A program made the translations under genes and the position numbers. A DNA stretch of 15,277 nucleotides from DASYQV01 sp036005125. GTDB lineage: Bacteria > Acidobacteriota > Vicinamibacteria > Vicinamibacterales > UBA2999. The notes beneath the pieces were generated by a model. That model saw only the letters and a program-made list of their open reading frames with translations, was not told where the DNA came from and made no database searches. The stretch spans positions 1 to 15,277 of the forward strand of contig DASYQV010000194.1 of assembly GCA_036005125.1 (NCBI GenBank), in the 5' to 3' direction. Positions 6,891-13,909 of the stretch are shown piece by piece; positions within the stretch are counted from its first letter, which is position 1; each line of letters starts with the position of its first letter.

Positions 6891-7148
6891 ATGATACAGG
6901 TCGAATGCTATGCCGGCCATCGCGGCGAGGAGACGCCGCGTGCGATAGTCATCGGTGACCGCCGGGTCGAGGTCGTCGAGTTGCTCGACCGCTGGCTGGC
7001 GCCGGACCATCGATACTTCAAGCTGAGAGGTCACGACGGAGACCTTTACATCGTGCGTCACGATGTGACGTCCGGCCTCTGGGACCTGACGATGTACGAG
7101 CGTGCCCGGCATGCGGCCTGGCACACGGAAAACGATCGCGTACGATGA
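6891..7148 (+). CDS. Small conserved-looking hypothetical protein (85 aa)
   Basis: The protein is 85 aa from ATG 6891, with a weak GCAGGTAG upstream. The sequence begins with IQVECYAGHRGEETPRA and continues with alternating hydrophobic and charged residues suggesting a small beta-rich fold: IGDRRVEVVELLDRW, then YFKLRGHDG and DLYIVRHD, then LWDLTMYER. There is no signal peptide or membrane helix. I have an impression of similar short proteins in other Acidobacteriota genomes (the RRVEV-ELLDRW and YFKLR-DG-YIVRHD pattern), but know of no function. The last residues, after about 72, look less conserved in character. The gene stands alone, downstream of the palindromic element. Confidence 0.7.
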   Translation: MIQVECYAGHRGEETPRAIVIGDRRVEVVELLDRWLAPDHRYFKLRGHDGDLYIVRHDVTSGLWDLTMYERARHAAWHTENDRVR

Positions 7149-7275
7149 GAACATCGATTCGCTTGTTCTTCTACGGAAAAGTACTGAGAGGTCGGTGAGG
7201 AGCGTTGGAGATGAGGCGACCGGACGGCGCGGCCACCACGCCGTCCTCGTGCGGACACTGCAAGCAGCTGAGCGA

Positions 7276-7629
7276 CTACGGGCAGGTCGCCGATACCATT
7301 TTGATGGCTGTGATCTTCATGTAATGATCAGCCTTCGGTGGCACCGGCTTCATCATCTCCGCTTCCTTGGTCGGCACGGCGGTACCCGTAATGTCGATCT
7401 TGTGGCCGACGTGGGGCGCCAGATTCGCCTTCGACTCCACAATCCCGATCATTTTTGGACCTTTCCCCGCAGTGTTCATCACCACGCCTTGGTTCGCCGT
7501 CGCGCCTTTCTCCACACACCCCGTCATGGTGTGCTCTTTCGGAGCCTTCCCTTCCTGCCGTGCTTCAACGGTCAGAGCAAAGGCAACGGCACCCGACACG
7601 ATCAACGCCGCAACGATTGAAGCCCTCAT
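7276..7629 (-). CDS. Secreted DUF5818-like protein
   Basis: The protein is 117 aa from ATG 7629 with a good Shine-Dalgarno (GGGAGG, 5 nt spacing). The frame is open further upstream but lacks signal-peptide character, so the internal ATG is preferred. Residues 1-23 form a signal peptide (basic Arg2, hydrophobic core, VEA end). The mature part has TMTGCVEKG at 35-43 and a HVGHKIDITGTAV segment, a pattern I associate with DUF5818, a small OB-like exported domain frequent in Acidobacteriota. Two cysteines (38 and 116) could pair. Many Lys and Met residues are present near the end (EMMKPVPPKADHYMKIT). No catalytic motif is visible; the role is unknown. Confidence 0.8.
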   Translation of the reverse strand: MRASIVAALIVSGAVAFALTVEARQEGKAPKEHTMTGCVEKGATANQGVVMNTAGKGPKMIGIVESKANLAPHVGHKIDITGTAVPTKEAEMMKPVPPKADHYMKITAIKMVSATCP

Positions 7630-7942
7630 TAGCACCTCCCGCATCGAATTCTGGCACGCGGATATTACCATTTCGGGGCCGGCCGACATCCCGATATTCG
7701 AGGGGATCCATCGGGTTCGGGGCAAACCCGGACCGCCCGCCGGGCTAACCTCGGCTGTGACCCGCCCCGGCGCATCCCTGGCCAGGGTTCCAAAATAGGG
7801 ATTCGGCTCGCTGCGACGCGAGCTCTACAGTATGCAATCGCTGGAGGGGGGCCGTCGGGGCAGATCCGCGGTCGGGTGGGTCAGGGACTCGTCGGGGGGG
7901 ACCCTGCCTCGATGTCCGGACAGGGTCCCTCAGAGGGAGCGA
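7630..7942. other. Intergenic stretch with hairpins, no convincing gene
   Basis: This 313-bp gap holds no frame with convincing protein character. It contains a 6-bp hairpin CGGGTT (7712-7717)/AACCCG (7725-7730) about 85 bp upstream of the DUF5818-like gene, which would fall in its promoter or leader region. It also contains the hairpin at 7898-7929 next to the 3' end of the secreted protein gene. The rest is GC-rich without recognisable motifs. Confidence 0.6.
7898..7929 (-). terminator. Hairpin downstream of the secreted protein gene
   Basis: A perfect 9-bp inverted repeat, GGGACCCTG (7898-7906) and CAGGGTCCC (7921-7929), with a 14-nt loop, begins 13 bp after the minus-strand stop at 7943. 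No T-run follows on the minus strand, so this would be a non-canonical terminator, an mRNA 3'-end stabiliser or a palindromic repeat unit. Confidence 0.5.
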
Positions 7943-8938
7943 TTACTTTTTCGCCTTCTCCGCGGCGGCCTTCTCCTCCGCCCGGGCACCGGCGAGGATG
8001 TGTGGCATCGCGTAGTTGCCCTCATGACAGGCGTACTCGTAGATCTTGTAGTTGGGCAGCCTCGGCATCGGACGGATCGCGGTCCAGGGTTGCGTGTAGA
8101 TGGTCGGATCGGTGATCGTGAACTGGTTTTCGATCATGTTGTCGCCGACGCGGGTGAACCGCTCCACCGAGCGCGTGTTCTTCGATGCGGGGAATCGCAG
8201 CTCGGTTTTGTCGCTGTAGTTGGCCGTCTCGACGACCAGCGTGTTGCCCTCCCAGTGACCCCGCGACGAACCGTTCCACTGACGGATGTTCTCGCTCAGC
8301 TGCGGACGCCCATCGAGAGGGATGATGCGGACGTCATGGATGTTCTCGACGAGGATCGCGACGTATCCGGGAGCCTGCAGGATCTGATACGTGTTGTTGT
8401 AGCCCGTTGAAATCGGCGGCACGCCATGGTACGTGATGCATCGATCCCACGGGACTCGGTCCAGCCAGGAGTCGGCAGGGTGCGCGCGCCTGTGCTCCGC
8501 GCGGGCCGCAAGCATCTTCCGCGCGTCGGGTGTCAACGGAAGCCTGCCGTCCTTCGGGTCGACGATCAGTGACGTCCGCATGTTCGCCGCGACTTTTCCG
8601 CGGTCGAACCAGTAGGCGTTGTAAGCACCCACGTCACCAGGTCGGGGCGGAGCATCGACTTCCTGGGCTGCCTCGCGCGCGGCCGCCTCCTCTTTCGTGA
8701 AGAACTCTCTGTCCTTCATGTTGGCGGGTCGCTCGAGCGGGGTGATGGTGCCATACGTCCAGGTGCCCTGCAGATCCGGGTCGCCCCACGGAGTCTTTTT
8801 CACGACATACGTCTTGGTGTCACCGGTCCCGTTCGTCCCCGATGACGAGGCCTGGCCGGCGAGGGGCACGGCTGCCAGCCACACCATCGCGACGAGCGCC
8901 CCGAGCATGCTCATGACAGCGACGAATCGGTTACGCAT
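7943..8938 (-). CDS. Secreted protein of unknown function, Acidobacteria-type PWGDPDLQGTW family
   Basis: The protein is 331 aa from ATG 8938 with AGGAG 6 nt upstream. Residues 1-30 are a signal peptide ending near LAGQA. The mature protein starts with a Ser/Thr/Gly-rich linker, then TPWGDPDLQGTW at 49-60. A conserved-looking middle part has WDRCITYHGVP at 164-174 and YNNTYQILQAPGYVAI at about 180-195. Then come HDVRIIPLDGRP at 201-212, SRGHWEGNTLVVET at 225-238, and a C-terminal YEYACHEGNYAMPHIL at 300-315. I recognise this as an abundant exported family in Acidobacteriota and related metagenomes, with no experimentally defined function known to me. The last 15 residues are Ala/Glu/Lys rich. 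It lies 53 bp downstream of the dehydrogenase gene on the same strand and may be co-transcribed with it or use its own promoter at about 8960. Confidence 0.88.
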   Translation of the reverse strand: MRNRFVAVMSMLGALVAMVWLAAVPLAGQASSSGTNGTGDTKTYVVKKTPWGDPDLQGTWTYGTITPLERPANMKDREFFTKEEAAAREAAQEVDAPPRPGDVGAYNAYWFDRGKVAANMRTSLIVDPKDGRLPLTPDARKMLAARAEHRRAHPADSWLDRVPWDRCITYHGVPPISTGYNNTYQILQAPGYVAILVENIHDVRIIPLDGRPQLSENIRQWNGSSRGHWEGNTLVVETANYSDKTELRFPASKNTRSVERFTRVGDNMIENQFTITDPTIYTQPWTAIRPMPRLPNYKIYEYACHEGNYAMPHILAGARAEEKAAAEKAKK

Positions 8939-8959
8939 CTGAATCTCCTGTTCTGACGC

Positions 8960-8965
8960 AGTATA
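8960..8965 (-). promoter_or_regulatory. Possible -10 element for the secreted protein gene
   Basis: The minus strand reads TATACT here, 5 of 6 matches to the sigma-70 -10 consensus, in the 53-bp gap before ATG 8938. A transcript would begin near 8953 and include the AGGAG site. No good -35 hexamer is seen at the right distance, so this is a weak call. Confidence 0.3.
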
Positions 8966-8991
8966 CGCCTTGCGGCTGCGCGCCGCGACGG

Positions 8992-10305
8992 TTAGTTGCC
9001 TGATGTCCCGCCTGGATAAAGCACACGGAAAATCGTGCCTTTTACCATGTCGGCAATGTAAAGCGATCCGTCCGGAGCCTGCGCGAGCCCGCCGGGGCGC
9101 CTCTCGGCGTCGCGTTGCGCCATCAGGGGATTCCTGCCGGCGAAGTTGTCGGCGAACACCTCGTACGCCCCGGCCGCCTTGGCCCCGTTCATCGGCTGAA
9201 AGACCACTTTGTATCCACCCGCCGGGAGTGGGGCCCGGTTCCAGGAACCCTGGAACGCGATGAACGCGCCGCCCTGATACTTCCTGGGGAACTGCGTGCC
9301 CGAGTAGAACATGAGGTCACCGGGTGCCCAGTGACCCGGATAGGCTGCCACCGGCAGCGGGTACTTGCCGCAGTCGCCAACCTTCTTGCCGTCGCCTCCG
9401 TATTCCGGCATCTGGAGGCGCCTGCCCTGGCGCCAATCGTGGTAGCAGTACGGCCAGCCGAAGTTGGCGCCTTCCTCGACGCGCTGGAACTCCTCCGACG
9501 GCAGCTCCGCGTTGTCCTCGGTGGTGTAGTAGTCGGGAAACAGGGTGTCGAGCTGGTCTCGACCGTGCTGCACGAGAAAGAGCGCGCCCTGGTGCCAGGC
9601 GAGCGCGTAGGGCTGGCGCATTCCGGTCGCGTAGCGCCGCCCTCCGTGTTCCTGGGTCTGCCCCCGTGTGTTCTCGTCGAAGCGCCAGATGCCGCCGTGC
9701 TTCTCGAGCATGGCGCACGGATTCTGCGCGGGGGACCCTTTTACGCGATCCTTCTCCTGGCACGCGTTCGACGGCGCGCCGACATTAACGAGCAAGCCGC
9801 CCTTGCCGTCGAACGCGAGTCCCTTGGCCCGATGCCCCGTCTGATCCGGCAGCGTGACGATGACTTCGGCGGGGCCTGACGGCTTGAGCTCACCGTCCTT
9901 CATCGGATACCGGACGACGGCGGTTTCGGTGGCGAGATAGAGATAACCGTTACGCAAGGCGATGCCGGTCCCGCCGTCCTCACCGAACTTCTCCCGCACG
10001 TCGGCGCGGCCGTCGCCGTTCGTGTCGCGCAACGCGATGACGCCTCCCCTGGTGTCGGCGTCCTCGTTGCGAATGGACACGAAGAGATCCCCGCTCCTCG
10101 CCACGGCGATGTGGCGAGCGATCCCCAGATCTCTGGCGACAACGAAGGCGCAGAAACCAGCCTGCAGCTTCAGCCCCCCGTTGTCCGGATCGCACGTCGG
10201 CATCGCCGATCTGCCGTTCTGAGCGGTGACCGCGCCCGTGAAGGCCACGAGTCCGGTCATCGCGATTCCGATCAGCCAGGCATGCGCGCGTGCGGCGTGT
10301 TGCAT
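8992..10305 (-). CDS. Sorbosone/PQQ-type sugar dehydrogenase (beta-propeller, exported)
   Basis: The protein is 437 aa from ATG 10305. Residues 1-29 form a signal peptide (ending VTAQ). The six-bladed propeller features of the GSDH/sorbosone dehydrogenase group follow: RHIAVARSGDLFVS at 64-77, an acidic DTNGDGRAD loop at 94-102 (possible calcium site), KGLAFDGKGGLLVNVGAPSNAC at 161-182, RYATGMRQPYALAW at 224-237, GANFGWPYCYHD at 279-290, HWAPGDLMFYSG at 325-336 and RRPGGLAQAPDGSLYIAD at 402-419. The family oxidises sugars or alcohols in the periplasm using PQQ, passing electrons to a cytochrome c. No haem motif (CxxCH) is present, so the acceptor must be separate. The substrate is not predictable. 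The secreted protein of unknown function follows 53 bp downstream. Confidence 0.9.
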   Translation of the reverse strand: MQHAARAHAWLIGIAMTGLVAFTGAVTAQNGRSAMPTCDPDNGGLKLQAGFCAFVVARDLGIARHIAVARSGDLFVSIRNEDADTRGGVIALRDTNGDGRADVREKFGEDGGTGIALRNGYLYLATETAVVRYPMKDGELKPSGPAEVIVTLPDQTGHRAKGLAFDGKGGLLVNVGAPSNACQEKDRVKGSPAQNPCAMLEKHGGIWRFDENTRGQTQEHGGRRYATGMRQPYALAWHQGALFLVQHGRDQLDTLFPDYYTTEDNAELPSEEFQRVEEGANFGWPYCYHDWRQGRRLQMPEYGGDGKKVGDCGKYPLPVAAYPGHWAPGDLMFYSGTQFPRKYQGGAFIAFQGSWNRAPLPAGGYKVVFQPMNGAKAAGAYEVFADNFAGRNPLMAQRDAERRPGGLAQAPDGSLYIADMVKGTIFRVLYPGGTSGN

Positions 10306-10487
10306 ACGACCTGCTCCCTGAAAGTGGCGGCAGAATTGTACTCGAGCACGCGTCCGTTGCAGGCGCTGCCGGTTCGAGATAGGGTTAGCGGCGCAACCGG
10401 AGTTGAGCTACGCTGCTCTACCGTCACGGAAACGCAGAAGGCGCGGAGGTGGATGCGACGTCCATCCTCCGGAAGGAGTAGAAAAAC

Positions 10488-11261
10488 ATGCGCTGGTTCA
10501 TGGCCGTGCTCGCTGCGCTCTCTCCTGCCGTCCTCGCGAGCGCTGCCGACCGGTTCCCGGCCACCGGCGGCGACATCGAAATCACACCGATCATCCACGC
10601 CAGCGTGCAGATCGAGCACGCGGGAAAGGTGATCCAGGTCGATCCCTGGAGCGTCGGCGACCTGTCGCGCGCAAAGCGCGCCGACCTCATTCTCATCACC
10701 GACGATCCCGGACATCACCTGGACGTCAAGGCGATCGAGCGCCTCCGCAAGCCGGGCGCGCCCGTCGTCATCGCGTCGAACGGGAAGTCGCGCGTCCCGG
10801 ACGGCATCGTGCTCGCCAATGGCGAATCGACGGTCGCCGCCGGCGTCCGCGTCGAGGCGATTGCCGCCTACGACATCAAGCCCGGGCCGCCCGAACACCC
10901 GAAGGGGGAAGCAAACGGATACGTCATCACGCTCGGAGGCAAGCGGATCTACTTCGCCGGCGTCACCGAATGCGTACCCGAGATGAAGGCGCTGAAGAAC
11001 ATCGACGTGGCATTCATGCCGATGAATATCCCGGTCGAGCGGATGATGCCGGGCGCCGCCGCCGCCTGCACCAAGATCCTCAAGCCGAAGGTCGTCTACC
11101 TCTACCACTACGATCAGGACTACACGGCACGTCTGACGAACCCGAAAGCGCAACCCCGGGGGTTGCCAGGCGGCATCACGGTCGCTCAGAGCCTGCAGGC
11201 ATTCCGGGACGCGATGAAGGGCGAATCAACCGAAGTGCGAATGGGCGCGTGGTATCCCTAG
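10488..11261 (+). CDS. Exported metallo-beta-lactamase-fold protein with altered metal site
   Basis: The protein is 257 aa from ATG 10488, with GGAAGGAG upstream at a 9-nt distance. Residues 1-20 are a signal peptide (ASA-A). The fold is that of UlaG-like MBL proteins (Lactamase_B_3 type): IIHASVQIEHAGKVIQVDPWS at 35-55, LILITDDPGHHLD at 67-79, AYDIKPGPPEHPKG at 127-140, GYVITLGGKRIYFAGVTE at 144-161 and YLYHYD at 204-209. The usual THxHxDH is TDDPGHH here: both first histidines are replaced (Asp72, Pro74) and the Asp by His76. The GDT of strand 4 is GVT (Val159). His77, His137 and His207 remain. A classical two-zinc hydrolase is therefore unlikely. It may bind one metal, act differently, or only bind a ligand. 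It is divergent from the dehydrogenase gene. Confidence 0.85.
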   Translation: MRWFMAVLAALSPAVLASAADRFPATGGDIEITPIIHASVQIEHAGKVIQVDPWSVGDLSRAKRADLILITDDPGHHLDVKAIERLRKPGAPVVIASNGKSRVPDGIVLANGESTVAAGVRVEAIAAYDIKPGPPEHPKGEANGYVITLGGKRIYFAGVTECVPEMKALKNIDVAFMPMNIPVERMMPGAAAACTKILKPKVVYLYHYDQDYTARLTNPKAQPRGLPGGITVAQSLQAFRDAMKGESTEVRMGAWYP

Positions 11262-11263
11262 AC

Positions 11264-11289
11264 TTCAGGCTTGGGGCTTCGGTCCTGAA
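11264..11289 (+). terminator. Possible hairpin after the MBL-fold gene
   Basis: The repeat TTCAGG (11264-11269)/CCTGAA (11284-11289) begins 3 bp after the stop codon, with a 14-nt GC-rich loop. There is no T-run. It could end transcription or simply protect the 3' end. Confidence 0.3.
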
Positions 11290-11403
11290 TCTCCTGCACG
11301 AGGCCTAAGCCGAAGGCGTGCCGTTCCATCCGTCGAGCTGGCTTCGCGACCTGGGCGTTCAGGGCTGGCAGCCTGCTTGCACCAGCTTCACATGGGGGTC
11401 GCT

Positions 11404-11703
11404 ATGCTTCACAAAACGAGCAAGTTGACCGGGTATCACATTCATGCCGCCGACGGAGAGATCGGTCACGTGGACGATTTCCTCGTCGATGAAGAGTGCA
11501 GGCTGCGTTACCTGGTCATAGACACCAGCAACTGGGTTGGTGGCAAGTCGGTACTGATCTCACCGACCACCATCGAGAAGGTCGACTCACCAAACAAGGA
11601 AATCTGGGTTCGGTTGAACCGCGATCAGGTCGAGGGCAGTCCGAGGGTGGAGAACGCGAACATCGAGCTCATTGAGACCCTGCCTCCCGTACTGATCATG
11701 TAG
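11404..11703 (+). CDS. PRC-barrel domain protein
   Basis: The protein is 99 aa from ATG 11404, chosen because a GGGGG stretch lies just upstream and homology-like sequence begins here. ATG 11392 and TTG 11377 are in-frame alternatives. The pattern TGYHIHAADGEIGHVDDFLVDEECRLRYLVIDTSNW(V) at 9-45 is the classic PRC-barrel beginning. It continues with GGKSVLISP at 46-54, IEKVDSPNKEIWVRL at 57-71 and a REQ-like NRDQVEGSP at 72-80. Such small beta-barrels occur in photosynthetic reaction centre H subunits, RimM and many stand-alone stress or storage-type bacterial proteins. The stand-alone form here has no known activity. It follows the MBL-fold gene by 142 bp, and is ended by the hairpin at 11717. 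Confidence 0.9.
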   Translation: MLHKTSKLTGYHIHAADGEIGHVDDFLVDEECRLRYLVIDTSNWVGGKSVLISPTTIEKVDSPNKEIWVRLNRDQVEGSPRVENANIELIETLPPVLIM

Positions 11704-11716
11704 TTGCCGGGACGAA

Positions 11717-11741
11717 CGGGGGCAAGAGGACCTTGCCCCCG
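11717..11741. terminator. Bidirectional hairpin between convergent genes
   Basis: A perfect 10-bp stem, CGGGGGCAAG (11717-11726)/CTTGCCCCCG (11732-11741), with a 5-nt loop lies between the PRC-barrel stop (11703) and the stop of the opposite-strand membrane protein (11773). Position and stability fit a terminator serving both directions, although neither side has a T-run. Confidence 0.7.
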
Positions 11742-11772
11742 GACACTGAAGGTGCGGCGGGGAGTCCGGCTC

Positions 11773-12252
11773 CTAGGAGAGCAACCCGATCAGTCGTCCG
11801 CAAATCGGCACGACCGTCCACATCGCGATCGAAACCAGCCCCACGAGCATGCGCCACACGGGGCGCACCCGCCCTTCCGCCGCCTGCGCAACCATCCGGC
11901 GAACGGTGAACGTGTAGATGATCGCGATGGGCAGGATTTCCATTTTGAGCCAGAACCACTGGCTGTAGTACTGCTTGGTCGGCGTCAACAGAATCTGAGG
12001 AATGCCGGTGGAGAGCATCAGGATCAGGCTGCCGATCAGCCATGGCTGGGCGTCGCGCGCGACCTGCGCGAGCGGTTGCTTCTTGATCCCGCCACCGAGC
12101 AGGCGCAGGTCGACGATCAGGATACTTCCAGCGAATATCACCAGCCCGAGCAGGTGGATCACGTTCACCACGGCGCTGAAATACGGGTCCTGGCGCATCA
12201 CGGTACTGATCCTGGAGGCCTCGATGGCCTCGACGACAGGCAACAAGGACAT
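11773..12252 (-). CDS. Four-helix membrane protein, DUF6644-like (copy B)
   Basis: The protein is 159 aa from ATG 12252. An AAGGAGAG site is upstream at longer than usual spacing; TTG 12258 is in frame but too close to it. Four hydrophobic segments lie at about 25-50, 69-90, 99-118 and 133-155. The first contains NVIHLLGLVIFAGSILIVDLRLLG, the pattern I associate with DUF6644, with His33 inside the helix. Other positions shared with copy A are KKxP (57-60), STG (81-83), an aromatic-x-K site (Phe100/Lys103) and GRL near the end (152-154). It is located 23 bp after the stop of copy A. An intramembrane histidine and a cytochrome c neighbour suggest a redox or haem-linked membrane role, which is only an inference. 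Confidence 0.82.
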   Translation of the reverse strand: MSLLPVVEAIEASRISTVMRQDPYFSAVVNVIHLLGLVIFAGSILIVDLRLLGGGIKKQPLAQVARDAQPWLIGSLILMLSTGIPQILLTPTKQYYSQWFWLKMEILPIAIIYTFTVRRMVAQAAEGRVRPVWRMLVGLVSIAMWTVVPICGRLIGLLS

Positions 12253-12275
12253 GGGGGTCAACTCTCCTTTTTTGC

Positions 12276-12776
12276 TTACCGGTATGTCAGCCAGTCGTAG
12301 GCGGTCAACCGGCCGGTCGCCACAACAGCCGCCCAGAGCACGAGGGAAATAATACCCGCAAGCCTGACATTCATTGGCGGCGTGATATCCGTGTCCCACT
12401 GAGACACCGAGCGGTACGTCCTCAGATGGAAGTACAGCAAGTTGAGGAGCGCGAGAATCATCATCGCGATCTTCGACCAGTAAAACACCTTGCCGTAGTA
12501 GCGCATGGGCTGGCCGTAGAAGAGGAGGACGCCGGTGATCGTGGAGCCCACCATGCCGAGTGTCTGCCACGGAAAGAGCCGTTTCTGAATCTCGGAGATC
12601 GGCGTCTTCTTGTTACCGAAACCTGCCAGCCGCACGTCCATCATGATGACCAATCCCGCGAACAGGCACATGCTCAGAACGTGCGTCGTCAGCAGAGCGG
12701 TGTAGCCGTACACCGACTCGCGCAGCGCGATGCTGCTTGGCAGAGCATCCACGAATTCGAAAAGAGGGCGGAACAT
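12276..12776 (-). CDS. Four-helix membrane protein, DUF6644-like (copy A)
   Basis: The protein is 166 aa from ATG 12776, without a strong Shine-Dalgarno. Four membrane segments lie at about 24-48, 72-90, 98-118 and 137-157. The first has TTHVLSMCLFAGLVIMMDVRLAG, homologous to the same region of copy B, including His32 and the DxRLxG ending. NKKTP (55-59), GSTITG (77-82), FYWSK (98-102) and GRL (155-157) are also shared. His117 at the end of helix 3 (LLYFHLRTYR) is extra in this copy. It sits between the cytochrome c lipoprotein (stop 12821) and copy B in a same-strand group of three, so it is probably co-transcribed. Tandem duplication followed by divergence, giving a possible heterodimer, is inferred. 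Confidence 0.83.
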   Translation of the reverse strand: MFRPLFEFVDALPSSIALRESVYGYTALLTTHVLSMCLFAGLVIMMDVRLAGFGNKKTPISEIQKRLFPWQTLGMVGSTITGVLLFYGQPMRYYGKVFYWSKIAMMILALLNLLYFHLRTYRSVSQWDTDITPPMNVRLAGIISLVLWAAVVATGRLTAYDWLTYR

Positions 12777-12820
12777 TGTCTAGTCCATTCTCAATCCAGG
12801 GTTAAGAAGTACGAATACGA

Positions 12821-13432
12821 TTACTTCTTCGCTTTTGGTGTACACCGGTCGGCGTCGGTCGGCGTGTCGCGATAGACTTCGTGACACGCGGCGCACGCCT
12901 CGGCGACCGTGTTGCTCACTTCGATCATCTGCTCCTGGTTCTTGGACTGCGCCGCCTTGTAGGCGGCCAGTCCGGCATTCACGAGCCCTTGCGCGGCCTT
13001 CTGGAAGTCCTCCTGGTCGAGCGGAACCGGCTTGCCGTTCTGACATTTACGACCGGGGATCATGATCAGGTTCGCCGTTTCAGCAAGGGCCAGGGCGCTG
13101 TGCTCGACGAGTGGCCACCCTTTATAGACGCCCGCGAATGTCGCCGTTGCGCCACCGCCACCCCCCTCAGCACTTTTCTTGTCCGCCTCGTCGGGATTAT
13201 GCGTCTGCGTGTCGAAGATGATGTTCGACGACGGGAAAGGGAGGGCGCGCATGAGCTGAGCCAGGTTCGCGTAAGGCTGCGTCTTCGGTCCGCCCGATGG
13301 CGCAGCCGCACCGGGCGCGGGAGTTGTGCCGCCAGTGCCGCCGGCGGGTGGCGCAGACGAACCTCCGCACGCCACTGCTGCGGCGGCGACGCCCAGGGCC
13401 AACATGGCGAGAACTCCCCTCACGATTCGCAT
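12821..13432 (-). CDS. Cytochrome c lipoprotein, C-terminal CxxCH (cytochrome c'-like)
   Basis: The protein is 203 aa from ATG 13432, with GGAGG about 9 nt upstream; the frame is open further upstream without signal-like sequence. Residues 1-22 are a lipoprotein signal with lipobox-like AVAC22, followed by a long Gly/Ala/Pro/Ser/Thr linker to about 50. The rest is helical: NLAQLMRALPFPSSNIIF at 56-73, VEHSALALAETANLIM at 109-124, and helices up to the single haem site CAACH at 180-184 near the C-terminus. A CxxCH at the end of a four-helix bundle is the cytochrome c' arrangement. An extra Gly-rich insertion lies at 90-95, and Cys130 and Cys197 are additional. It is probably an outer-leaf or periplasmic electron carrier. 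It is the first gene of the group with the two DUF6644-like proteins. Confidence 0.85.
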   Translation of the reverse strand: MRIVRGVLAMLALGVAAAAVACGGSSAPPAGGTGGTTPAPGAAAPSGGPKTQPYANLAQLMRALPFPSSNIIFDTQTHNPDEADKKSAEGGGGGATATFAGVYKGWPLVEHSALALAETANLIMIPGRKCQNGKPVPLDQEDFQKAAQGLVNAGLAAYKAAQSKNQEQMIEVSNTVAEACAACHEVYRDTPTDADRCTPKAKK

Positions 13433-13909
13433 CTCTCGTACCTCCGTATACAACGTTGCGCGGACGCTACGGGCCGCCAACGAACGATACCAGAGCACCG
13501 GAGCGCCGCCACGAAAACCAGTCAAGGGCTCTGACCTGGATATCCTTGCAGCGCCCTTGCCTGGTTAACGCACTGTCTTTCGGCGCGCTCCGCGCGCCCA
13601 ATCCGTCTTTCGGCGCGCTCCGCGCGCCCAGTCCGTTATGCGGTCCGGCAACGGGTACAAAGCTGCCGTTGGCAGCCGCATCACGGACGAATGACGTCGA
13701 AACTTTGGGCGGACTGTACACGACGGCCAGAGGCAAGTCAAGAAACGTGCCCCGCGAGAAACGCCCGTTAGCGCACGGTTTCCCCCGAAATCCGCCAGGG
13801 TGTCGCGGCCACGATGGCGATGCGTCGCGACGCGCGCCGATCGACCTCGACGCGTACGGTATACTGCCCGCCTTCCACGACGAATTCGAATTCAGGAGGA
13901 TTGAGGTCG
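13433..13909. other. Divergent intergenic region rich in palindromes
   Basis: This 477-bp region separates two divergent cytochrome genes. It holds the two 30-bp repeats (13575-13634) and a further hairpin, GCTGCC (13662-13667)/GGCAGC (13671-13676), flanked by an outer TGCGG (13639-13643)/CCGCA (13676-13680). On the minus strand a protein-like reading ends at TAA 13768. A TATACT at 13860-13865 is a candidate -10 element for the plus-strand cytochrome, without a clear -35. Confidence 0.6.
13575..13634. repeat. Two tandem 30-bp repeats, each with a GC-rich palindrome
   Basis: Units 13575-13604 and 13605-13634 differ by one base (CCAATCC versus CCAGTCC). Each begins GTCTTTC and carries a 7-bp stem, GGCGCGC/GCGCGCC, with a TCC loop. 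They lie between the divergent cytochrome genes. Confidence 0.95.

Noticed and set aside
9115..9879. Plus-strand open frame of 254 codons
   Set aside because: It is opposite the PQQ-type dehydrogenase, which has a signal peptide and propeller motifs.
13575..13634. Two-unit repeat as a CRISPR array
   Set aside because: The units are directly adjacent without spacers, are self-complementary, and no cas gene is present.
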